Below, in pieces: positions 34,667 through 43,853 of a stretch of DNA of 64,000 nt; positions within the stretch are counted from its first letter, which is position 1; every line of letters starts with the position of its first letter. The stretch lies in the NCBI GenBank assembly GCA_052034865.1, contig JBPOIC010000014.1, forward strand, positions 40,502 to 104,501. The letters are read 5' to 3'. The translations under genes were made by a program, and so were the position numbers. The notes under the pieces are model-generated. The model ran no database searches and was not told the DNA's origin. It was given only the letters and a program-made list of their open reading frames with translations. This stretch comes from JBPOIC01 sp052034865 (GTDB lineage: Bacteria > UBA10199 > JADFYH01).

Positions 34667-34693
34667 AACTTATGGGGTCTAAAACAACGAAAA
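34667..34693 (+). promoter_or_regulatory. FliA-like promoter, site E
   Basis: On the plus strand AACTTA, 15 bp, CGAAAA, one mismatch in each half against AACTTT-N15-CGATAA with the same 15-bp spacing. It precedes the TPR gene whose signal peptide starts at 34797. Its position argues against use of the earlier in-frame start at 34586. Confidence 0.5.
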
Positions 34694-34796
34694 CAGAACT
34701 GTTACCAACCCACTTTCATGAAGATTGATTTTTCAGATCAGGGTGTCACTAAAACACTGACATCCGCTTCATACCAACCCTTTTTTGACACATCTA

Positions 34797-36040
34797 TGAA
34801 ACAGAAATCATCCTTTTTTCACATTAAATTGATCAGTTTTTTTCTGATGATATTATTTGTCTCATTCAATGGTTTTGCAAAAGAAGCAATTCGTCCCCAC
34901 GATCGTGCTGTCTATCACAATAATCAAGGGGTCAGTTTTTTGAATAAAAATGAAATTGATAAGGCCATTTTTGAATTCAAAACTGCGCTTGAAATCTCTC
35001 CTGAATATATCGAAGCCTGGAACAATTTGGGTCTTTCCTACAAAATGAAACGCGACTATTCGAAGGCGATTGACGCCCTTTCGCAGGCAGTTAAGATCAA
35101 TAAACAATACTCTGGAGCCTGGACCTCTCTTGCCAGCGTGTACATTAATATCGGAAATTATCCCAAGGCGATTGAAGCCGGGAAAAAGGCAATTGCCGCT
35201 GATAAAAAATACGCGGATGCCTACTATAATATCGGAATGGCCTACAAACACATGGTCTTCGATCAAGGCCGCCGAGAATACATGAGCGATGCCATCGATC
35301 ATTTCAGGAAAGCGACCGATGCTAATCCCAATCACTATTACGCCTCTATCGAACTGGGGAATATCTATCTGAATGAGGGTAAATACGAAGATGCCCTTAT
35401 TCGCTTCAAAGTTGCCGTTGAAACCAATCCCAACAGCTCCGATGCCTGGCTCGCCCTTTCTCAGGTTTATCAAAAGCAGGGTAATCCCGCAAAGGCTCAA
35501 GAGGCCTTAAGCCGCGCCCTCTCCATTCAGCCAAACAATGCCCAGGCCCATCTTTCACTCAGTGCCCATTACGTTCATGAGAATAATTTTGCTTTGGCCG
35601 AAGAAGAACTAAAACGTGCCAAAGAGATGGAACCGCTCAACCCCGATGTTTACTTTCAGACAGGGCTTCTCAATTTCAAAAAAGGCGATGCGGCGAAGGC
35701 GAGAGGTGCTTTAGCCGAGGCTAATGCTTTCTACCAGTTGGCAGTTACTCAATACCGTAAAGTAGTCGAACTCGATTCGCATCAGGCGGATGGAGCTTAT
35801 AATTTGGGATATTCTTACTATCGTTTGCAAGATCGGGTAAATGCGAAGGACTGGTTTCAGAAAGCTTTGAAAATCAATCCAGCGCATTATCGGGCGATGT
35901 ATACCTTGGGATTATTGGAAGGGGAGATGGGAAATCAATCCACAGCTCTTTCACTTTTGTGCCGATTCAACAAGGAAGCTCCGGCCAGCTTTAATCCTGA
36001 AAAAAAGCAGATCAGCTCGCTGGTTTCTGGATGTAAATAA
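34797..36040 (+). CDS. Exported TPR protein
   Basis: From the ATG at 34797 the 414-residue product begins with a clear signal peptide (MKQKSSFFHIKLISFFLMIL, cleavage probable after FNGFA). About nine tetratricopeptide repeats follow (for example NNQGVSFLNKNEIDKAIFEF, NNLGLSYKMKRDYSKAIDAL and YNIGMAYKHM). The frame is open upstream to 34586, but those codons give no signal peptide and contain promoter site E. It is probably a periplasmic or outer-membrane-linked scaffold, perhaps a pilotin-like or assembly factor for the T3SS, though proximity is the only evidence. The double-FHA gene follows after 42 bp in the same direction. Confidence 0.8.
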
Positions 36041-36082
36041 TCTTTTTGATTTCATTCGCCATCTTCCGACTCAACTTCAAAC

Positions 36083-37156
36083 ATGCCACGTCTTGTTGTT
36101 AAAAATAAAAATACTCAGGAAGAGCAGATTTATAATCTGCCTCAGGATCTGATTACGGTTGGCCGCAGCAATGCGTGTGATATCGAAATTGCTGATAAGG
36201 CCGTATCTCGCAAGCATTTTGAAATCGTAAACGAGGGCGGTGATTATTTTTTAATCGATCTTAAAAGCGGGAATGGCACCTCTCTGAATGGTAAAAAAAT
36301 TCGTCCGATTGAAAAACATCTTTTACGTCCCAGTGATTTGGTTGGGGTCGAACAGTACGAAATTGCCTTTACCCTTCTGGAAGATGTCCTCTCAAAACCT
36401 ATCGAAGAAGACACCGATACCGACATCATCGAAGTTAAGATGATTAAAAAAGTTTTGCAGGCTCTTGGAAAAGATTCCGCTCCCAGCCTCGAGGTTTTAA
36501 ACGGTGTTGCTGAGGGAAAAAAAATTTATTTCACCGAGGATTTACAGGAAGTCGATATCGGACGTGATCCCAACAGTGTTCTATGTATCGATGAAACCGT
36601 CATCTCCCGCCACCACGCCAGGTTGGTACGCAAGTGGGGAGGTATTGTCCTGCTCGATTTCGAGAGTCGCAACGGCTGTTATGTAAACAATGAAAAGGTG
36701 ACTGAAAAACAATTGCGCGATGGAGATAAGGTTTTGTTGGGAACCGTCAAATTGATTTACCGCAATCCTCAAGACATAAACATTGAAGCCATTGGTCAGG
36801 AAATCTCGCGCAAGAAAAAAGAGGCAGCCTTGCGAGAGGCTGAAATGATGGAAATTGCGCGTAAACGAAACGAAGAAGAGCAGAAGGCTTTTGAAGAAAA
36901 AGCTAAAGAAATGAGTGAGCCCGAGCCCGCTGCAGAGTCTTTCCAATCAGAACCTCTTCCTGCAGAAAATCCTCCACCTGAAGAAAATACCGATCCGGTT
37001 GAACCATCTCCTTCACTTCCAGAACAGTCCGTGAATAACCCTTCGATGGCTGCGGTTGCCGAAGGACTCTCCAGCACTGAAAAAATCCTCATTGGTGTGG
37101 GTGGGGTCGTGTTGCTGTTGGCACTTGTTGCGATCATAAGCTTGTTGATGAATTAG
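36083..37156 (+). CDS. Double FHA-domain, tail-anchored membrane protein
   Basis: The 357-residue product carries two FHA domains, at about residues 22-95 (VGRSNACDIEIADKAVSRKH and SGNGTSLNGKKI) and about 150-215 (IGRDPNSVLCIDETVISRHH and ESRNGCYVNNEKV). A charged helical region and a proline/glutamate-rich linker follow (about 235-320), then one C-terminal membrane helix (about 333-355). Both FHA domains would face the cytoplasm and could gather phosphothreonine proteins at the membrane. SctD of Chlamydia has two FHA domains, so a link to the T3SS base is conceivable, but the C-terminal anchor without a periplasmic domain does not fit SctD. It is probably co-transcribed with the TPR gene. 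Confidence 0.85.
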   Translation: MPRLVVKNKNTQEEQIYNLPQDLITVGRSNACDIEIADKAVSRKHFEIVNEGGDYFLIDLKSGNGTSLNGKKIRPIEKHLLRPSDLVGVEQYEIAFTLLEDVLSKPIEEDTDTDIIEVKMIKKVLQALGKDSAPSLEVLNGVAEGKKIYFTEDLQEVDIGRDPNSVLCIDETVISRHHARLVRKWGGIVLLDFESRNGCYVNNEKVTEKQLRDGDKVLLGTVKLIYRNPQDINIEAIGQEISRKKKEAALREAEMMEIARKRNEEEQKAFEEKAKEMSEPEPAAESFQSEPLPAENPPPEENTDPVEPSPSLPEQSVNNPSMAAVAEGLSSTEKILIGVGGVVLLLALVAIISLLMN

Positions 37157-37722
37157 ATGCTCTCTACTTTACTTGATCCAACATAAGACCTTGGAGGATG
37201 GACCAAGTTCAATTGGATCCATGCCTTAAACAAAGCTGCAAACTCTCTCATGTTCCAACGAGATTTCATGCCAGCCATAATTATAATCTGGGTTTTTTAA
37301 CCCGATTACATCAATGCCAAAGCTCGAACATAAATAAAGAGCACGATCCATATGAAAGGGTTGGGTGATGACAATCGCGTGCTTCAACTGAAAAACCTTG
37401 CGCGCACGCAGGCAGCTCTCGAAGGTATGAACACCGCCTGCATCCACCCTCAATTGATCTTCACGTGCCCATCTCCACGGCCTTTTTGAACATGGCTTCA
37501 GGCTCGTCATAGTTTTTGGATTGCATATCCCCACTCAAAATTAGTTTTTCGACTTTTCCGGATTTTAAGAGTTCAACCACGGGAAGGTTTTTCGAGAGGA
37601 ATTTCTTCTGCCGATGAAAATTCAAAAGATTGAAAGCGTTTGTGGAGATAGATTTTAAACCCCAGCGTAAAGCAGAAAAGAAGAGCAGATAAAATAAGGG
37701 CTATTTTTCGAATTTTTTTATA
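37153..37722 (-). pseudogene. sanA-like (DUF218) gene, multiply frameshifted
   Basis: Three reading frames on the minus strand together give a SanA/YdcF-type (DUF218) protein. Near 37700 there is a basic-hydrophobic start (IRKIALILSALLFCFTLGFK). In a second frame comes VVELLKSGKVEKLILSGDMQ then NYDEPEAM. In a third comes LRVDAGGVHTFESCLRARKV then ITQPFHMDRALYLCSSFGID. A fourth shift gives MREFAALFKAWIQL at the end. The usual nucleotide-handling segment between the membrane helix and SGD is missing, and no in-frame start codon is visible after the sctV stop. It is therefore a decayed gene. SanA proteins are linked to envelope barrier function. Confidence 0.8.
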
Positions 37723-37724
37723 CC

Positions 37725-39845
37725 TCAGGCGGCCTGCTGGTTGAGGGAAACACGGGCGATAGGTTGGATTCGCAGGTTTTCGGCCAATTCCTGATAGGAC
37801 AAAACAGCCAGTTGGGGGAATTCCAGTTCGATGATTTTTCTGAAATAGCGACGGATTTCGGCCGTGGTCAGAATCACCGGAGGGCGGGCGCCAGGAGGGA
37901 AGGGGTGGGAAGCGATTTCTTTTCCAACGGATTCGACAATTTCTTGCGTCACCTCAGGCTCGAGGGCGAGATAGTTTCCTTTTTCAGTACTTCGAACCGC
38001 GTTACGCACTGAATCTTCGATTTCAGGATCGAGAAGGTAAACGGCGAGTGTATTACTGTGCCCCGCGTAGCGATGGGTGATGTAACGTTTTAAACCGGAA
38101 CGGATGTGCTCTGTTAGCACAAGTGTATTTCGCTCTACTTCGGCCCATTGAGCAAGCGTGGAAAAGATGGATTTCAAATCGCGGATCGAGATTTCTTCTT
38201 GTACGAGGCGTTGAAAGATTTCAGAAATCTGAAGAACTGTAATCACCTTGGGAACCAACTCTTTCACCAGGGCAGGATGGGATTTTTCAAGTTCATTAAG
38301 AAGGGTTTGAATTTCCTGGAGTCCCAAAAATTCATGGGCGTGTTTTCTTAGGATATAAGAAAGGTGAAGAATGAGATATTCTGCGACGTCCCACATTCTG
38401 AAACCGGCCTGAATGGCGACTTCTTTGTTTTCTTCTGCAATCCATGTGACAATCGAGCCATCGATGGGATGGATCGTTTCCACCCCTTTAATGTTAAATA
38501 AAGACAGCTGCTCCAAAGGCTCTCCTACTAGAATACAACCGCGGTAAATGCGGCCTTTGGCGACCGGGACCTCATTAATATTGATGATGTAGCTCTCCGG
38601 CTCCAGATCGACATTTTGTCCGCGGACTTGAATTCCGGGAAAATTCACACCTAGCTCATAATAAAGTCCATGTCTTAGAAGAGGGATCAGTTCGTTGATA
38701 AAACGCCCGCCGTCTTGCGTATCGTCCACCCAAGGGATGATGGCCTCACCGACCTCCAGTGAAATCGGGGCCGGCATGATAAACGGAAGGACATCCCCAT
38801 GCTTTTCGATGGCCTTCTTGACGACCTGTTCTTTGGGAATTTCGGCAATCTGCTGCTCTTCGGTCTTTTTGTCTCGCGTCAGAAAATAGGCAACGGCTCC
38901 TAAAGCCGCGGCAATAATAAAGAACGCGATCTGTTTTAAAGCCAGGCCCATGATAGCAAACAAAATCGCGGCAATGACAATAGCCTTGGGATAAGCCGTG
39001 ATCTGGCCGATGATTTCTCCGCCGAGATTCGAATCTTTATTATCGGAAGCCACCCGTGTGACCACGATACCGGCCGCCACCGAAATCATGAGGGCTGGAA
39101 TCTGGGCGGCCAGTCCATCTCCGATGGTCAACAAGCTATACTTTTTCAGCACCTCGGTAATCTCCATTCCACCTTCCACGCTCCCAATAATGAAACCGCC
39201 CAAAAGGTTGATGACGGTGATGATGATGCCCGCGATGGCGTCTCCCTTGACGAACTTCATCGCACCGTCCATCGCTCCATACATCTGGGCTTCGCGCTGC
39301 AAGGTGGCTCGTCGTTGAACCGCCTGTTCCATCGTGATGGTCCCCGCGCGCAAATCGGCGTCGATACTCATCTGTTTTCCGGGCATGGCATCCAGGGTAA
39401 AGCGCGCGCCGACTTCCGAGACTCGCTCGGCACCTTTGGCGATAACGATGAAGTTGACCAGCGTAATGATAATGAACAGAACCATCCCAATGACCGGTTT
39501 GCTTCCCGCGACGGTCTCTCCGATCATTTCGATGACATGCCCGGCATTGCCTTCGGACAGAATCAGACGGGTGGAAGCGATATTTAGAGAAAGTCGATAA
39601 ATGGTGGTAATTAGGAGAATTGTAGGAAAAGATGCGATTTTTAAGGCATCGGAGACATAGAGAGAAACCAGGAGGATGAGAACGCTGATCGCCAGATCGA
39701 TGGCGAGGAAAATATCATTTAAGGCCGCAGGGAAGGGGATGAAGATGATCCCCAAAACAGCGATGACCAGAACGGCCAGGATGAGATCGGTGTTTTTTGC
39801 TAAGAGATTGTTAAAGTAGTCGATGGAGATTTTATTTTTGTTCAT
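37725..39845 (-). CDS. sctV: SctV, T3SS export gate protein (FlhA/YscV family)
   Basis: The 706-residue product has eight N-terminal membrane segments (about residues 18-330) and the family signature AERVSEVGARFTLDAMPGKQ (about 140-165). A large cytoplasmic ring domain follows (about 360-700, with VEVGEAIIPWV-like, AGFRMWDVAEYLILHLSYIL and HPALVKELVPKVIT). It forms the nonameric cytosolic ring that receives substrates. It is full length. It lies 3 kb from the rest of the export apparatus genes, separated by the TPR and FHA genes on the other strand. A 14-bp inverted repeat brackets the gene. Confidence 0.96.
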   Translation of the reverse strand: MNKNKISIDYFNNLLAKNTDLILAVLVIAVLGIIFIPFPAALNDIFLAIDLAISVLILLVSLYVSDALKIASFPTILLITTIYRLSLNIASTRLILSEGNAGHVIEMIGETVAGSKPVIGMVLFIIITLVNFIVIAKGAERVSEVGARFTLDAMPGKQMSIDADLRAGTITMEQAVQRRATLQREAQMYGAMDGAMKFVKGDAIAGIIITVINLLGGFIIGSVEGGMEITEVLKKYSLLTIGDGLAAQIPALMISVAAGIVVTRVASDNKDSNLGGEIIGQITAYPKAIVIAAILFAIMGLALKQIAFFIIAAALGAVAYFLTRDKKTEEQQIAEIPKEQVVKKAIEKHGDVLPFIMPAPISLEVGEAIIPWVDDTQDGGRFINELIPLLRHGLYYELGVNFPGIQVRGQNVDLEPESYIININEVPVAKGRIYRGCILVGEPLEQLSLFNIKGVETIHPIDGSIVTWIAEENKEVAIQAGFRMWDVAEYLILHLSYILRKHAHEFLGLQEIQTLLNELEKSHPALVKELVPKVITVLQISEIFQRLVQEEISIRDLKSIFSTLAQWAEVERNTLVLTEHIRSGLKRYITHRYAGHSNTLAVYLLDPEIEDSVRNAVRSTEKGNYLALEPEVTQEIVESVGKEIASHPFPPGARPPVILTTAEIRRYFRKIIELEFPQLAVLSYQELAENLRIQPIARVSLNQQAA

Positions 39846-40004
39846 GCAGATTCTATTGAAGCGTGTTTGGAAAGCGCCTCGAGCGACTGCTGGATGCCAA
39901 GGTGCGCGGGGCGCTAAATGCCGAAGTGATCGTGAATGCGTGAGGATTTTTTAAGGTGCGCAACTTAAACCAGCAGGCCGCGCAGCAGCTTTCCAAAAAT
40001 GCTC
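39846..40004. other. Short GC-rich gap between argJ and sctV
   Basis: No intact gene is visible. The segment holds AACCAGCAGGCCGC (39968-39981), the exact inverse of the codons at the end of sctV (37729-37742). Short open stretches such as GKRLERLLDAKVRGALNAE on the plus strand look like coding remnants. Confidence 0.35.
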
Positions 40005-41228
40005 TTAGGTCCGGTATTCGGCATTTAACTTAACATAGTCATAATTTAAGTCACTAGTCCAAAGCTCGAAACCAGATTTTCCCTGTTTGAGATGGATGGT
40101 TACTGTAAAGCGTGGGGCTTTCATCACTTCGTGGGCCTTATGCTCTGCCTCGGCGTTGGTGGCCATACCGCGGCTCGCCACACGAACGGAACCATAGTAA
40201 ATATCGACTTTGGAAGGATCTACAGTTGCTCTGGAGTATCCGACAGCAGCCAGAAGCCGTCCCCAGTTCGGATCCTGTCCAAAAAAGGAGGTTTTCACCA
40301 GTTCGGATCGTCCTACACTATAGGCGATTTTACGTGCATCTTCTTCATTCTTGGCACCCTTGATCAGGATTTTCACCACTTTGGTCGCCCCCTCACCATC
40401 TTCCACCATTTTCAAGGCGAGGGTTTCACACACTTCCTTTAAATTTTTCTCAAACTTTTTGGCCTCTGCGCTTCCTGCAGAAAGAGGTTCATTCTCTGCA
40501 CATCCATTCGCTAAAAGAAGGGCGGTATCATTGGTCGACATATCACCATCGACGGTGATTCGGTTAAAAGTGGTTTCGACAATCCGATCGAGCATTTCCT
40601 GCAACAGCTTCGCCGGAATAGCCGCATCGGTCATGATAAATCCAAGCATGGTAGCGTGCAAAGAGGAGGAGGCCGGTTTCATGGCAGGCTCGATCATGCC
40701 AGCGCCTTTGGCGAAGCCAACGATCGTATAGGGTTTGTTTTTGATTTTTCCCCGCACCCCATGAATTTTTGCAAATTGGTCTGTAGTTAAAATCGATTGG
40801 GCAGCCAAAGAGAGAGAGTCTTGCGAGTCAGAAAGGCATTCGACCGCCTCGGGAATGCCTTGCAGAATTTTTTCCATTGGGAGTTGAATGCCTATTTTTC
40901 CTGTGGAAGCCACAAAGACCAGGTCGGAAGAGAGATTCAAGGCCTTTGCGGTAGCTTCGATCATTTTTTTGGCATTGCGTAACCCCAATGCACCCGTACA
41001 GGCATTGGCATTTCCACTATTAATGATTACTGCCTGACCTTTTCCAGATGGAATAGTCTTCAGCCCCAAAAGAACCGGGGCAGCTTTGGCGCGATTGGTT
41101 GTAAACGAGCCGGCAACAGCACAGGGAGTCTGGGAGAAAATAAGAGCCAAATCGAGTTTTTTGGATTTTTCTTTGATTCCTGAGCGAATGCCCGCAAACT
41201 TAAAGCCTTTGACCTGAGTGGGTATCAT
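40005..41228 (-). CDS. argJ: ArgJ, bifunctional ornithine acetyltransferase / N-acetylglutamate synthase
   Basis: ArgJ recycles the acetyl group in arginine synthesis and, in bifunctional forms, also makes N-acetylglutamate. The 407-residue product starts with the family's GFKFAGIRSGIKEKSKKLDL-like region and includes INSGNANACTGALGLRNAKK, VASTGKIGIQLPMEKI and KGAGMIEPAMKPA. The self-cleavage site HATMLGFIMTDAAI has the nucleophile Thr at about 191. It stands alone, divergent from mltD, with no other arg genes in the window. Confidence 0.96.
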   Translation of the reverse strand: MIPTQVKGFKFAGIRSGIKEKSKKLDLALIFSQTPCAVAGSFTTNRAKAAPVLLGLKTIPSGKGQAVIINSGNANACTGALGLRNAKKMIEATAKALNLSSDLVFVASTGKIGIQLPMEKILQGIPEAVECLSDSQDSLSLAAQSILTTDQFAKIHGVRGKIKNKPYTIVGFAKGAGMIEPAMKPASSSLHATMLGFIMTDAAIPAKLLQEMLDRIVETTFNRITVDGDMSTNDTALLLANGCAENEPLSAGSAEAKKFEKNLKEVCETLALKMVEDGEGATKVVKILIKGAKNEEDARKIAYSVGRSELVKTSFFGQDPNWGRLLAAVGYSRATVDPSKVDIYYGSVRVASRGMATNAEAEHKAHEVMKAPRFTVTIHLKQGKSGFELWTSDLNYDYVKLNAEYRT

Positions 41229-41351
41229 GGATCTACCTTCCTTATAAAAAAGGGAAATTTCGGAAAATAAATTCAGAGATTCATTAACTTGAAAGATTTT
41301 GGAAAATCAATCTTTCCGCAATAATTCCTGCCTTTGTTTTTTAAGATTTTT

Positions 41352-41383
41352 AAAAACCAGGTATTTTTCCTTTCCTGGTTTTT
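41352..41383. terminator. Bidirectional terminator-like hairpin between argJ and mltD
   Basis: AAAAACCAGG (41352-41361) and CCTGGTTTTT (41374-41383) are perfect 10-bp inverted arms with a T/C-rich loop. On either strand the stem ends in a run of T, the form of an intrinsic terminator. Because the flanking genes point away from each other, this is not a normal gene end. It could end an unseen small transcript or act as a leader attenuator. The rest of 41229-41595 holds only a promoter for mltD. Confidence 0.55.
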
Positions 41384-41435
41384 GCAGATGGATTTTCATC
41401 ACATCCATAAAGTGGATTTTGGATGGCCAAAAAAA

Positions 41436-41464
41436 TTGACACCCCTGAGCCTCTTCAATATATT
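41436..41464 (+). promoter_or_regulatory. Sigma-70 type promoter for mltD
   Basis: TTGACA, 17-bp spacer, TATATT: a perfect -35 hexamer with a near-consensus -10. The expected start gives a leader of about 125 nt before the GTG start at 41596. Confidence 0.75.
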
Positions 41465-41595
41465 TCGCGCCAAAGAGAGGATTCCATATCCTGAACGAAC
41501 GGGGCCTTGTTTATAGAGAAGGCAAGGCAAAAACAAATGCTCTTTTGCATCCTCCAATACCCAAGAATAAACTTTTCAAGTCCCATGAGGTTGAA

Positions 41596-43806
41596 GTGCT
41601 CAAGAAAATCCTCTTGTTGTTTCTTGCCCTAGGTATTCTCTCCAGTTGTGCGCCTGCGCAAAAATCTCCGCGTTCTGCCAAAAAACTTCCTTCTAAAAAT
41701 CCAAAAATTGTAAAACCCTATGCCTATTGGTCGGGTGAAAATGACGCTGTCGCCAATCAGGAATCTATCGAAGATCTGATCTACGGAGAGCTTTCCAAAC
41801 GTCAGCAGGCCTTGATCAAAAAATACCGGGTTCCTTCCGATACCCATTCTTTGGGAGGGGTGAAGTTCGATATTCCGGTCATTACGAATGATCGGGTCAA
41901 TTATTGGATCGATTATTTTGTGAATGGAAGTGGCCGCAAGCATTATGCCCGTTACCTGGCCCGTTCCACCCGCTTTGTTCCTACCGAGCTGCGTATCCTC
42001 AAAGAGAATGGAGTTCCCAAAGATCTGATTTTTCTTTCCATGATGGAAAGCGGTTTTAACACTCACGCCTACTCGAGTGCAGCGGCCTCCGGACTTTGGC
42101 AATTTATCCGCTCCACCGGTCGTTTGTATGGGCTGGATTCCGATTACTGGATCGATGAGCGTCGGGATCCAGAAAAAGCATCCCTGGCTGCTGCTCGGCA
42201 TTTAAGGGATCTGTATCAGGAGTTTGGGGATTGGTACCTGGCCTTTGCGGCTTATAATGCCGGTGCCGGGAAAGTGAAGCGAGCAATCGATGGGGTCGGC
42301 TCACGCAATTTCTGGGATTTGGCCGCCTCCAATTATTTACGACAGGAAACCAAGGATTATGTACCCAAGATTCTCGCTGCAGCCATTATTGGTAAATCTT
42401 TAGATAAATATGGTTTTGATAGTGTGGAATTTCAGGATCCCATTGCTATTGAAAGAGCTTCTCTCTCTACCCCAGGAGACGTTGAAACGATCGCTGAATG
42501 TGCCGGAGTTGATGGCGATATGATTCGTCTGATCAATCCCGAGCTTTTGCGCAGCATGACTCCTCCGAATCGTTCGCAATATTCCATTTATGTTCCGCGT
42601 GGCACAGGCGCTACGTTCGAGAGACGATTTGCAGCCTTGTCTGCCGAAGAGCGATTGAAAAATGTTCGTTATGCCGCACGCCGCGGTGAGAGTCTAAAGG
42701 CGATTGCCTTAAACAAAGGCGTGAGTGTTTCCAATCTTGTGAGTGCCAATCCATTTCTGTCTGGAAGATCCACAGTTCCATCCAATTCCACTTTGCTGGT
42801 TCCCAAAACCTATGATGCTCCTCCTGCACTTGTTGCCAATTACCCGGTCGCTTCCAGAGGGACAAAACTGGCCGATCTAATTGCCGAACGCACCGATCTG
42901 GATGTGAAAACCAAAAAGCGGGGAGTGAAGAAAGAGAAGGTCGCCAAGGCGCTTAAAGATCAGGACACGACACCTGACGGTGAAATGAAAGTAGGCTGGA
43001 AGGAAAGTTCAGAGGGCCTGATAAAAAAAGAAATTTCATCCGAAGAAAAGGTTTTGGCAACCGCAGGTGTGATTCCTTCGGGTGCGGGCTCTTCCCCTTC
43101 TTTCAATTCAAACACCATGGCCTTAAATTCCGAGGATGGAGCTTCTGCTGCCGATCCTTCTCTTGCAGCTGAAAGTCAGCCCGAGGCTCAAGCTGCTCCT
43201 TCCAATGAAGCCCAGATTACTGCCGCCTTAAGTAAGGTTAAGACCGATGAGACAATCTCCGATCCAGTCCCGAACGAAACAGCCGAGGGGGCTGTTGCAA
43301 TCAAGACATCAGGTCAGGAGCCCAGTCTTCCCAAATCGGCTGACAAAAAGAAAAAAACCGAACTGGCTCGTGAATCGGTGGTGCGCTACAAGGTCAAACG
43401 CGGAGAGCATTTGACGATGCTGGCAGCAAGATACGGCGTGACACTCGATCAATTGCGTGAGTGGAATCACCTCGATCCAAAAAGAGAGTTATGGGTCAAT
43501 CAGGTCCTCCTGATCAAAAAAGGCGGAGAGAAATCCGAGAATAAGATTGTTTCTTTAGAAAAAGAAAAAGTTCAGGCCTCTCATTCCGATTCGAACAAAC
43601 TCAAGAAAAATACAAAGTCCTCTACCACAAAAGTTGTGTCCTATAAGGTCAAGCAAGGGGATACCTTAACCAAGATTGCAAAAAAATATGATGTGAGTCC
43701 TGCTGAAATTCTTTCCTCGAATCGTCTTACGAAAAAATCCCCCATCCGTCCTGGGCTTGTATTGCGCATCAAAACCCGTGCTGGAAATTCTGTGAATGAA
43801 GGATAA
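41596..43806 (+). CDS. mltD: MltD-like membrane-bound lytic murein transglycosylase with LysM domains
   Basis: From GTG at 41596, which has GAGGTT just upstream, the 736-residue product begins as a lipoprotein (hydrophobic run, lipobox LSSC with Cys about 18). The SLT catalytic domain at about 120-260 has the catalytic Glu in SMMESGFNTHAYSSAAASGL followed by WQFI and AFAAYNAGAGKVKRAI. Three LysM domains follow at about 375-420, 610-655 and 690-735, separated by a long low-complexity Lys/Ser/Glu linker. It cleaves glycan strands with 1,6-anhydro product formation. The upstream in-frame ATG at 41545 would put extra residues before the signal peptide and is less likely. Confidence 0.93.
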   Translation: MLKKILLLFLALGILSSCAPAQKSPRSAKKLPSKNPKIVKPYAYWSGENDAVANQESIEDLIYGELSKRQQALIKKYRVPSDTHSLGGVKFDIPVITNDRVNYWIDYFVNGSGRKHYARYLARSTRFVPTELRILKENGVPKDLIFLSMMESGFNTHAYSSAAASGLWQFIRSTGRLYGLDSDYWIDERRDPEKASLAAARHLRDLYQEFGDWYLAFAAYNAGAGKVKRAIDGVGSRNFWDLAASNYLRQETKDYVPKILAAAIIGKSLDKYGFDSVEFQDPIAIERASLSTPGDVETIAECAGVDGDMIRLINPELLRSMTPPNRSQYSIYVPRGTGATFERRFAALSAEERLKNVRYAARRGESLKAIALNKGVSVSNLVSANPFLSGRSTVPSNSTLLVPKTYDAPPALVANYPVASRGTKLADLIAERTDLDVKTKKRGVKKEKVAKALKDQDTTPDGEMKVGWKESSEGLIKKEISSEEKVLATAGVIPSGAGSSPSFNSNTMALNSEDGASAADPSLAAESQPEAQAAPSNEAQITAALSKVKTDETISDPVPNETAEGAVAIKTSGQEPSLPKSADKKKKTELARESVVRYKVKRGEHLTMLAARYGVTLDQLREWNHLDPKRELWVNQVLLIKKGGEKSENKIVSLEKEKVQASHSDSNKLKKNTKSSTTKVVSYKVKQGDTLTKIAKKYDVSPAEILSSNRLTKKSPIRPGLVLRIKTRAGNSVNEG

Positions 43807-43853
43807 TCTTCTCACTTCCCATTTTGTTCTTTCCTAACATTAGAGACTTCTTC

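Noticed and set aside
34586..34796. Longer N-terminus for the TPR protein starting at 34586
   Set aside because: It would hide a clear signal peptide that begins at 34797 and includes a promoter-like site at 34667-34693.
41334..41516. 60-codon plus-strand open frame between argJ and mltD
   Set aside because: It covers the hairpin and the mltD promoter, has no ribosome binding site and no recognisable features.
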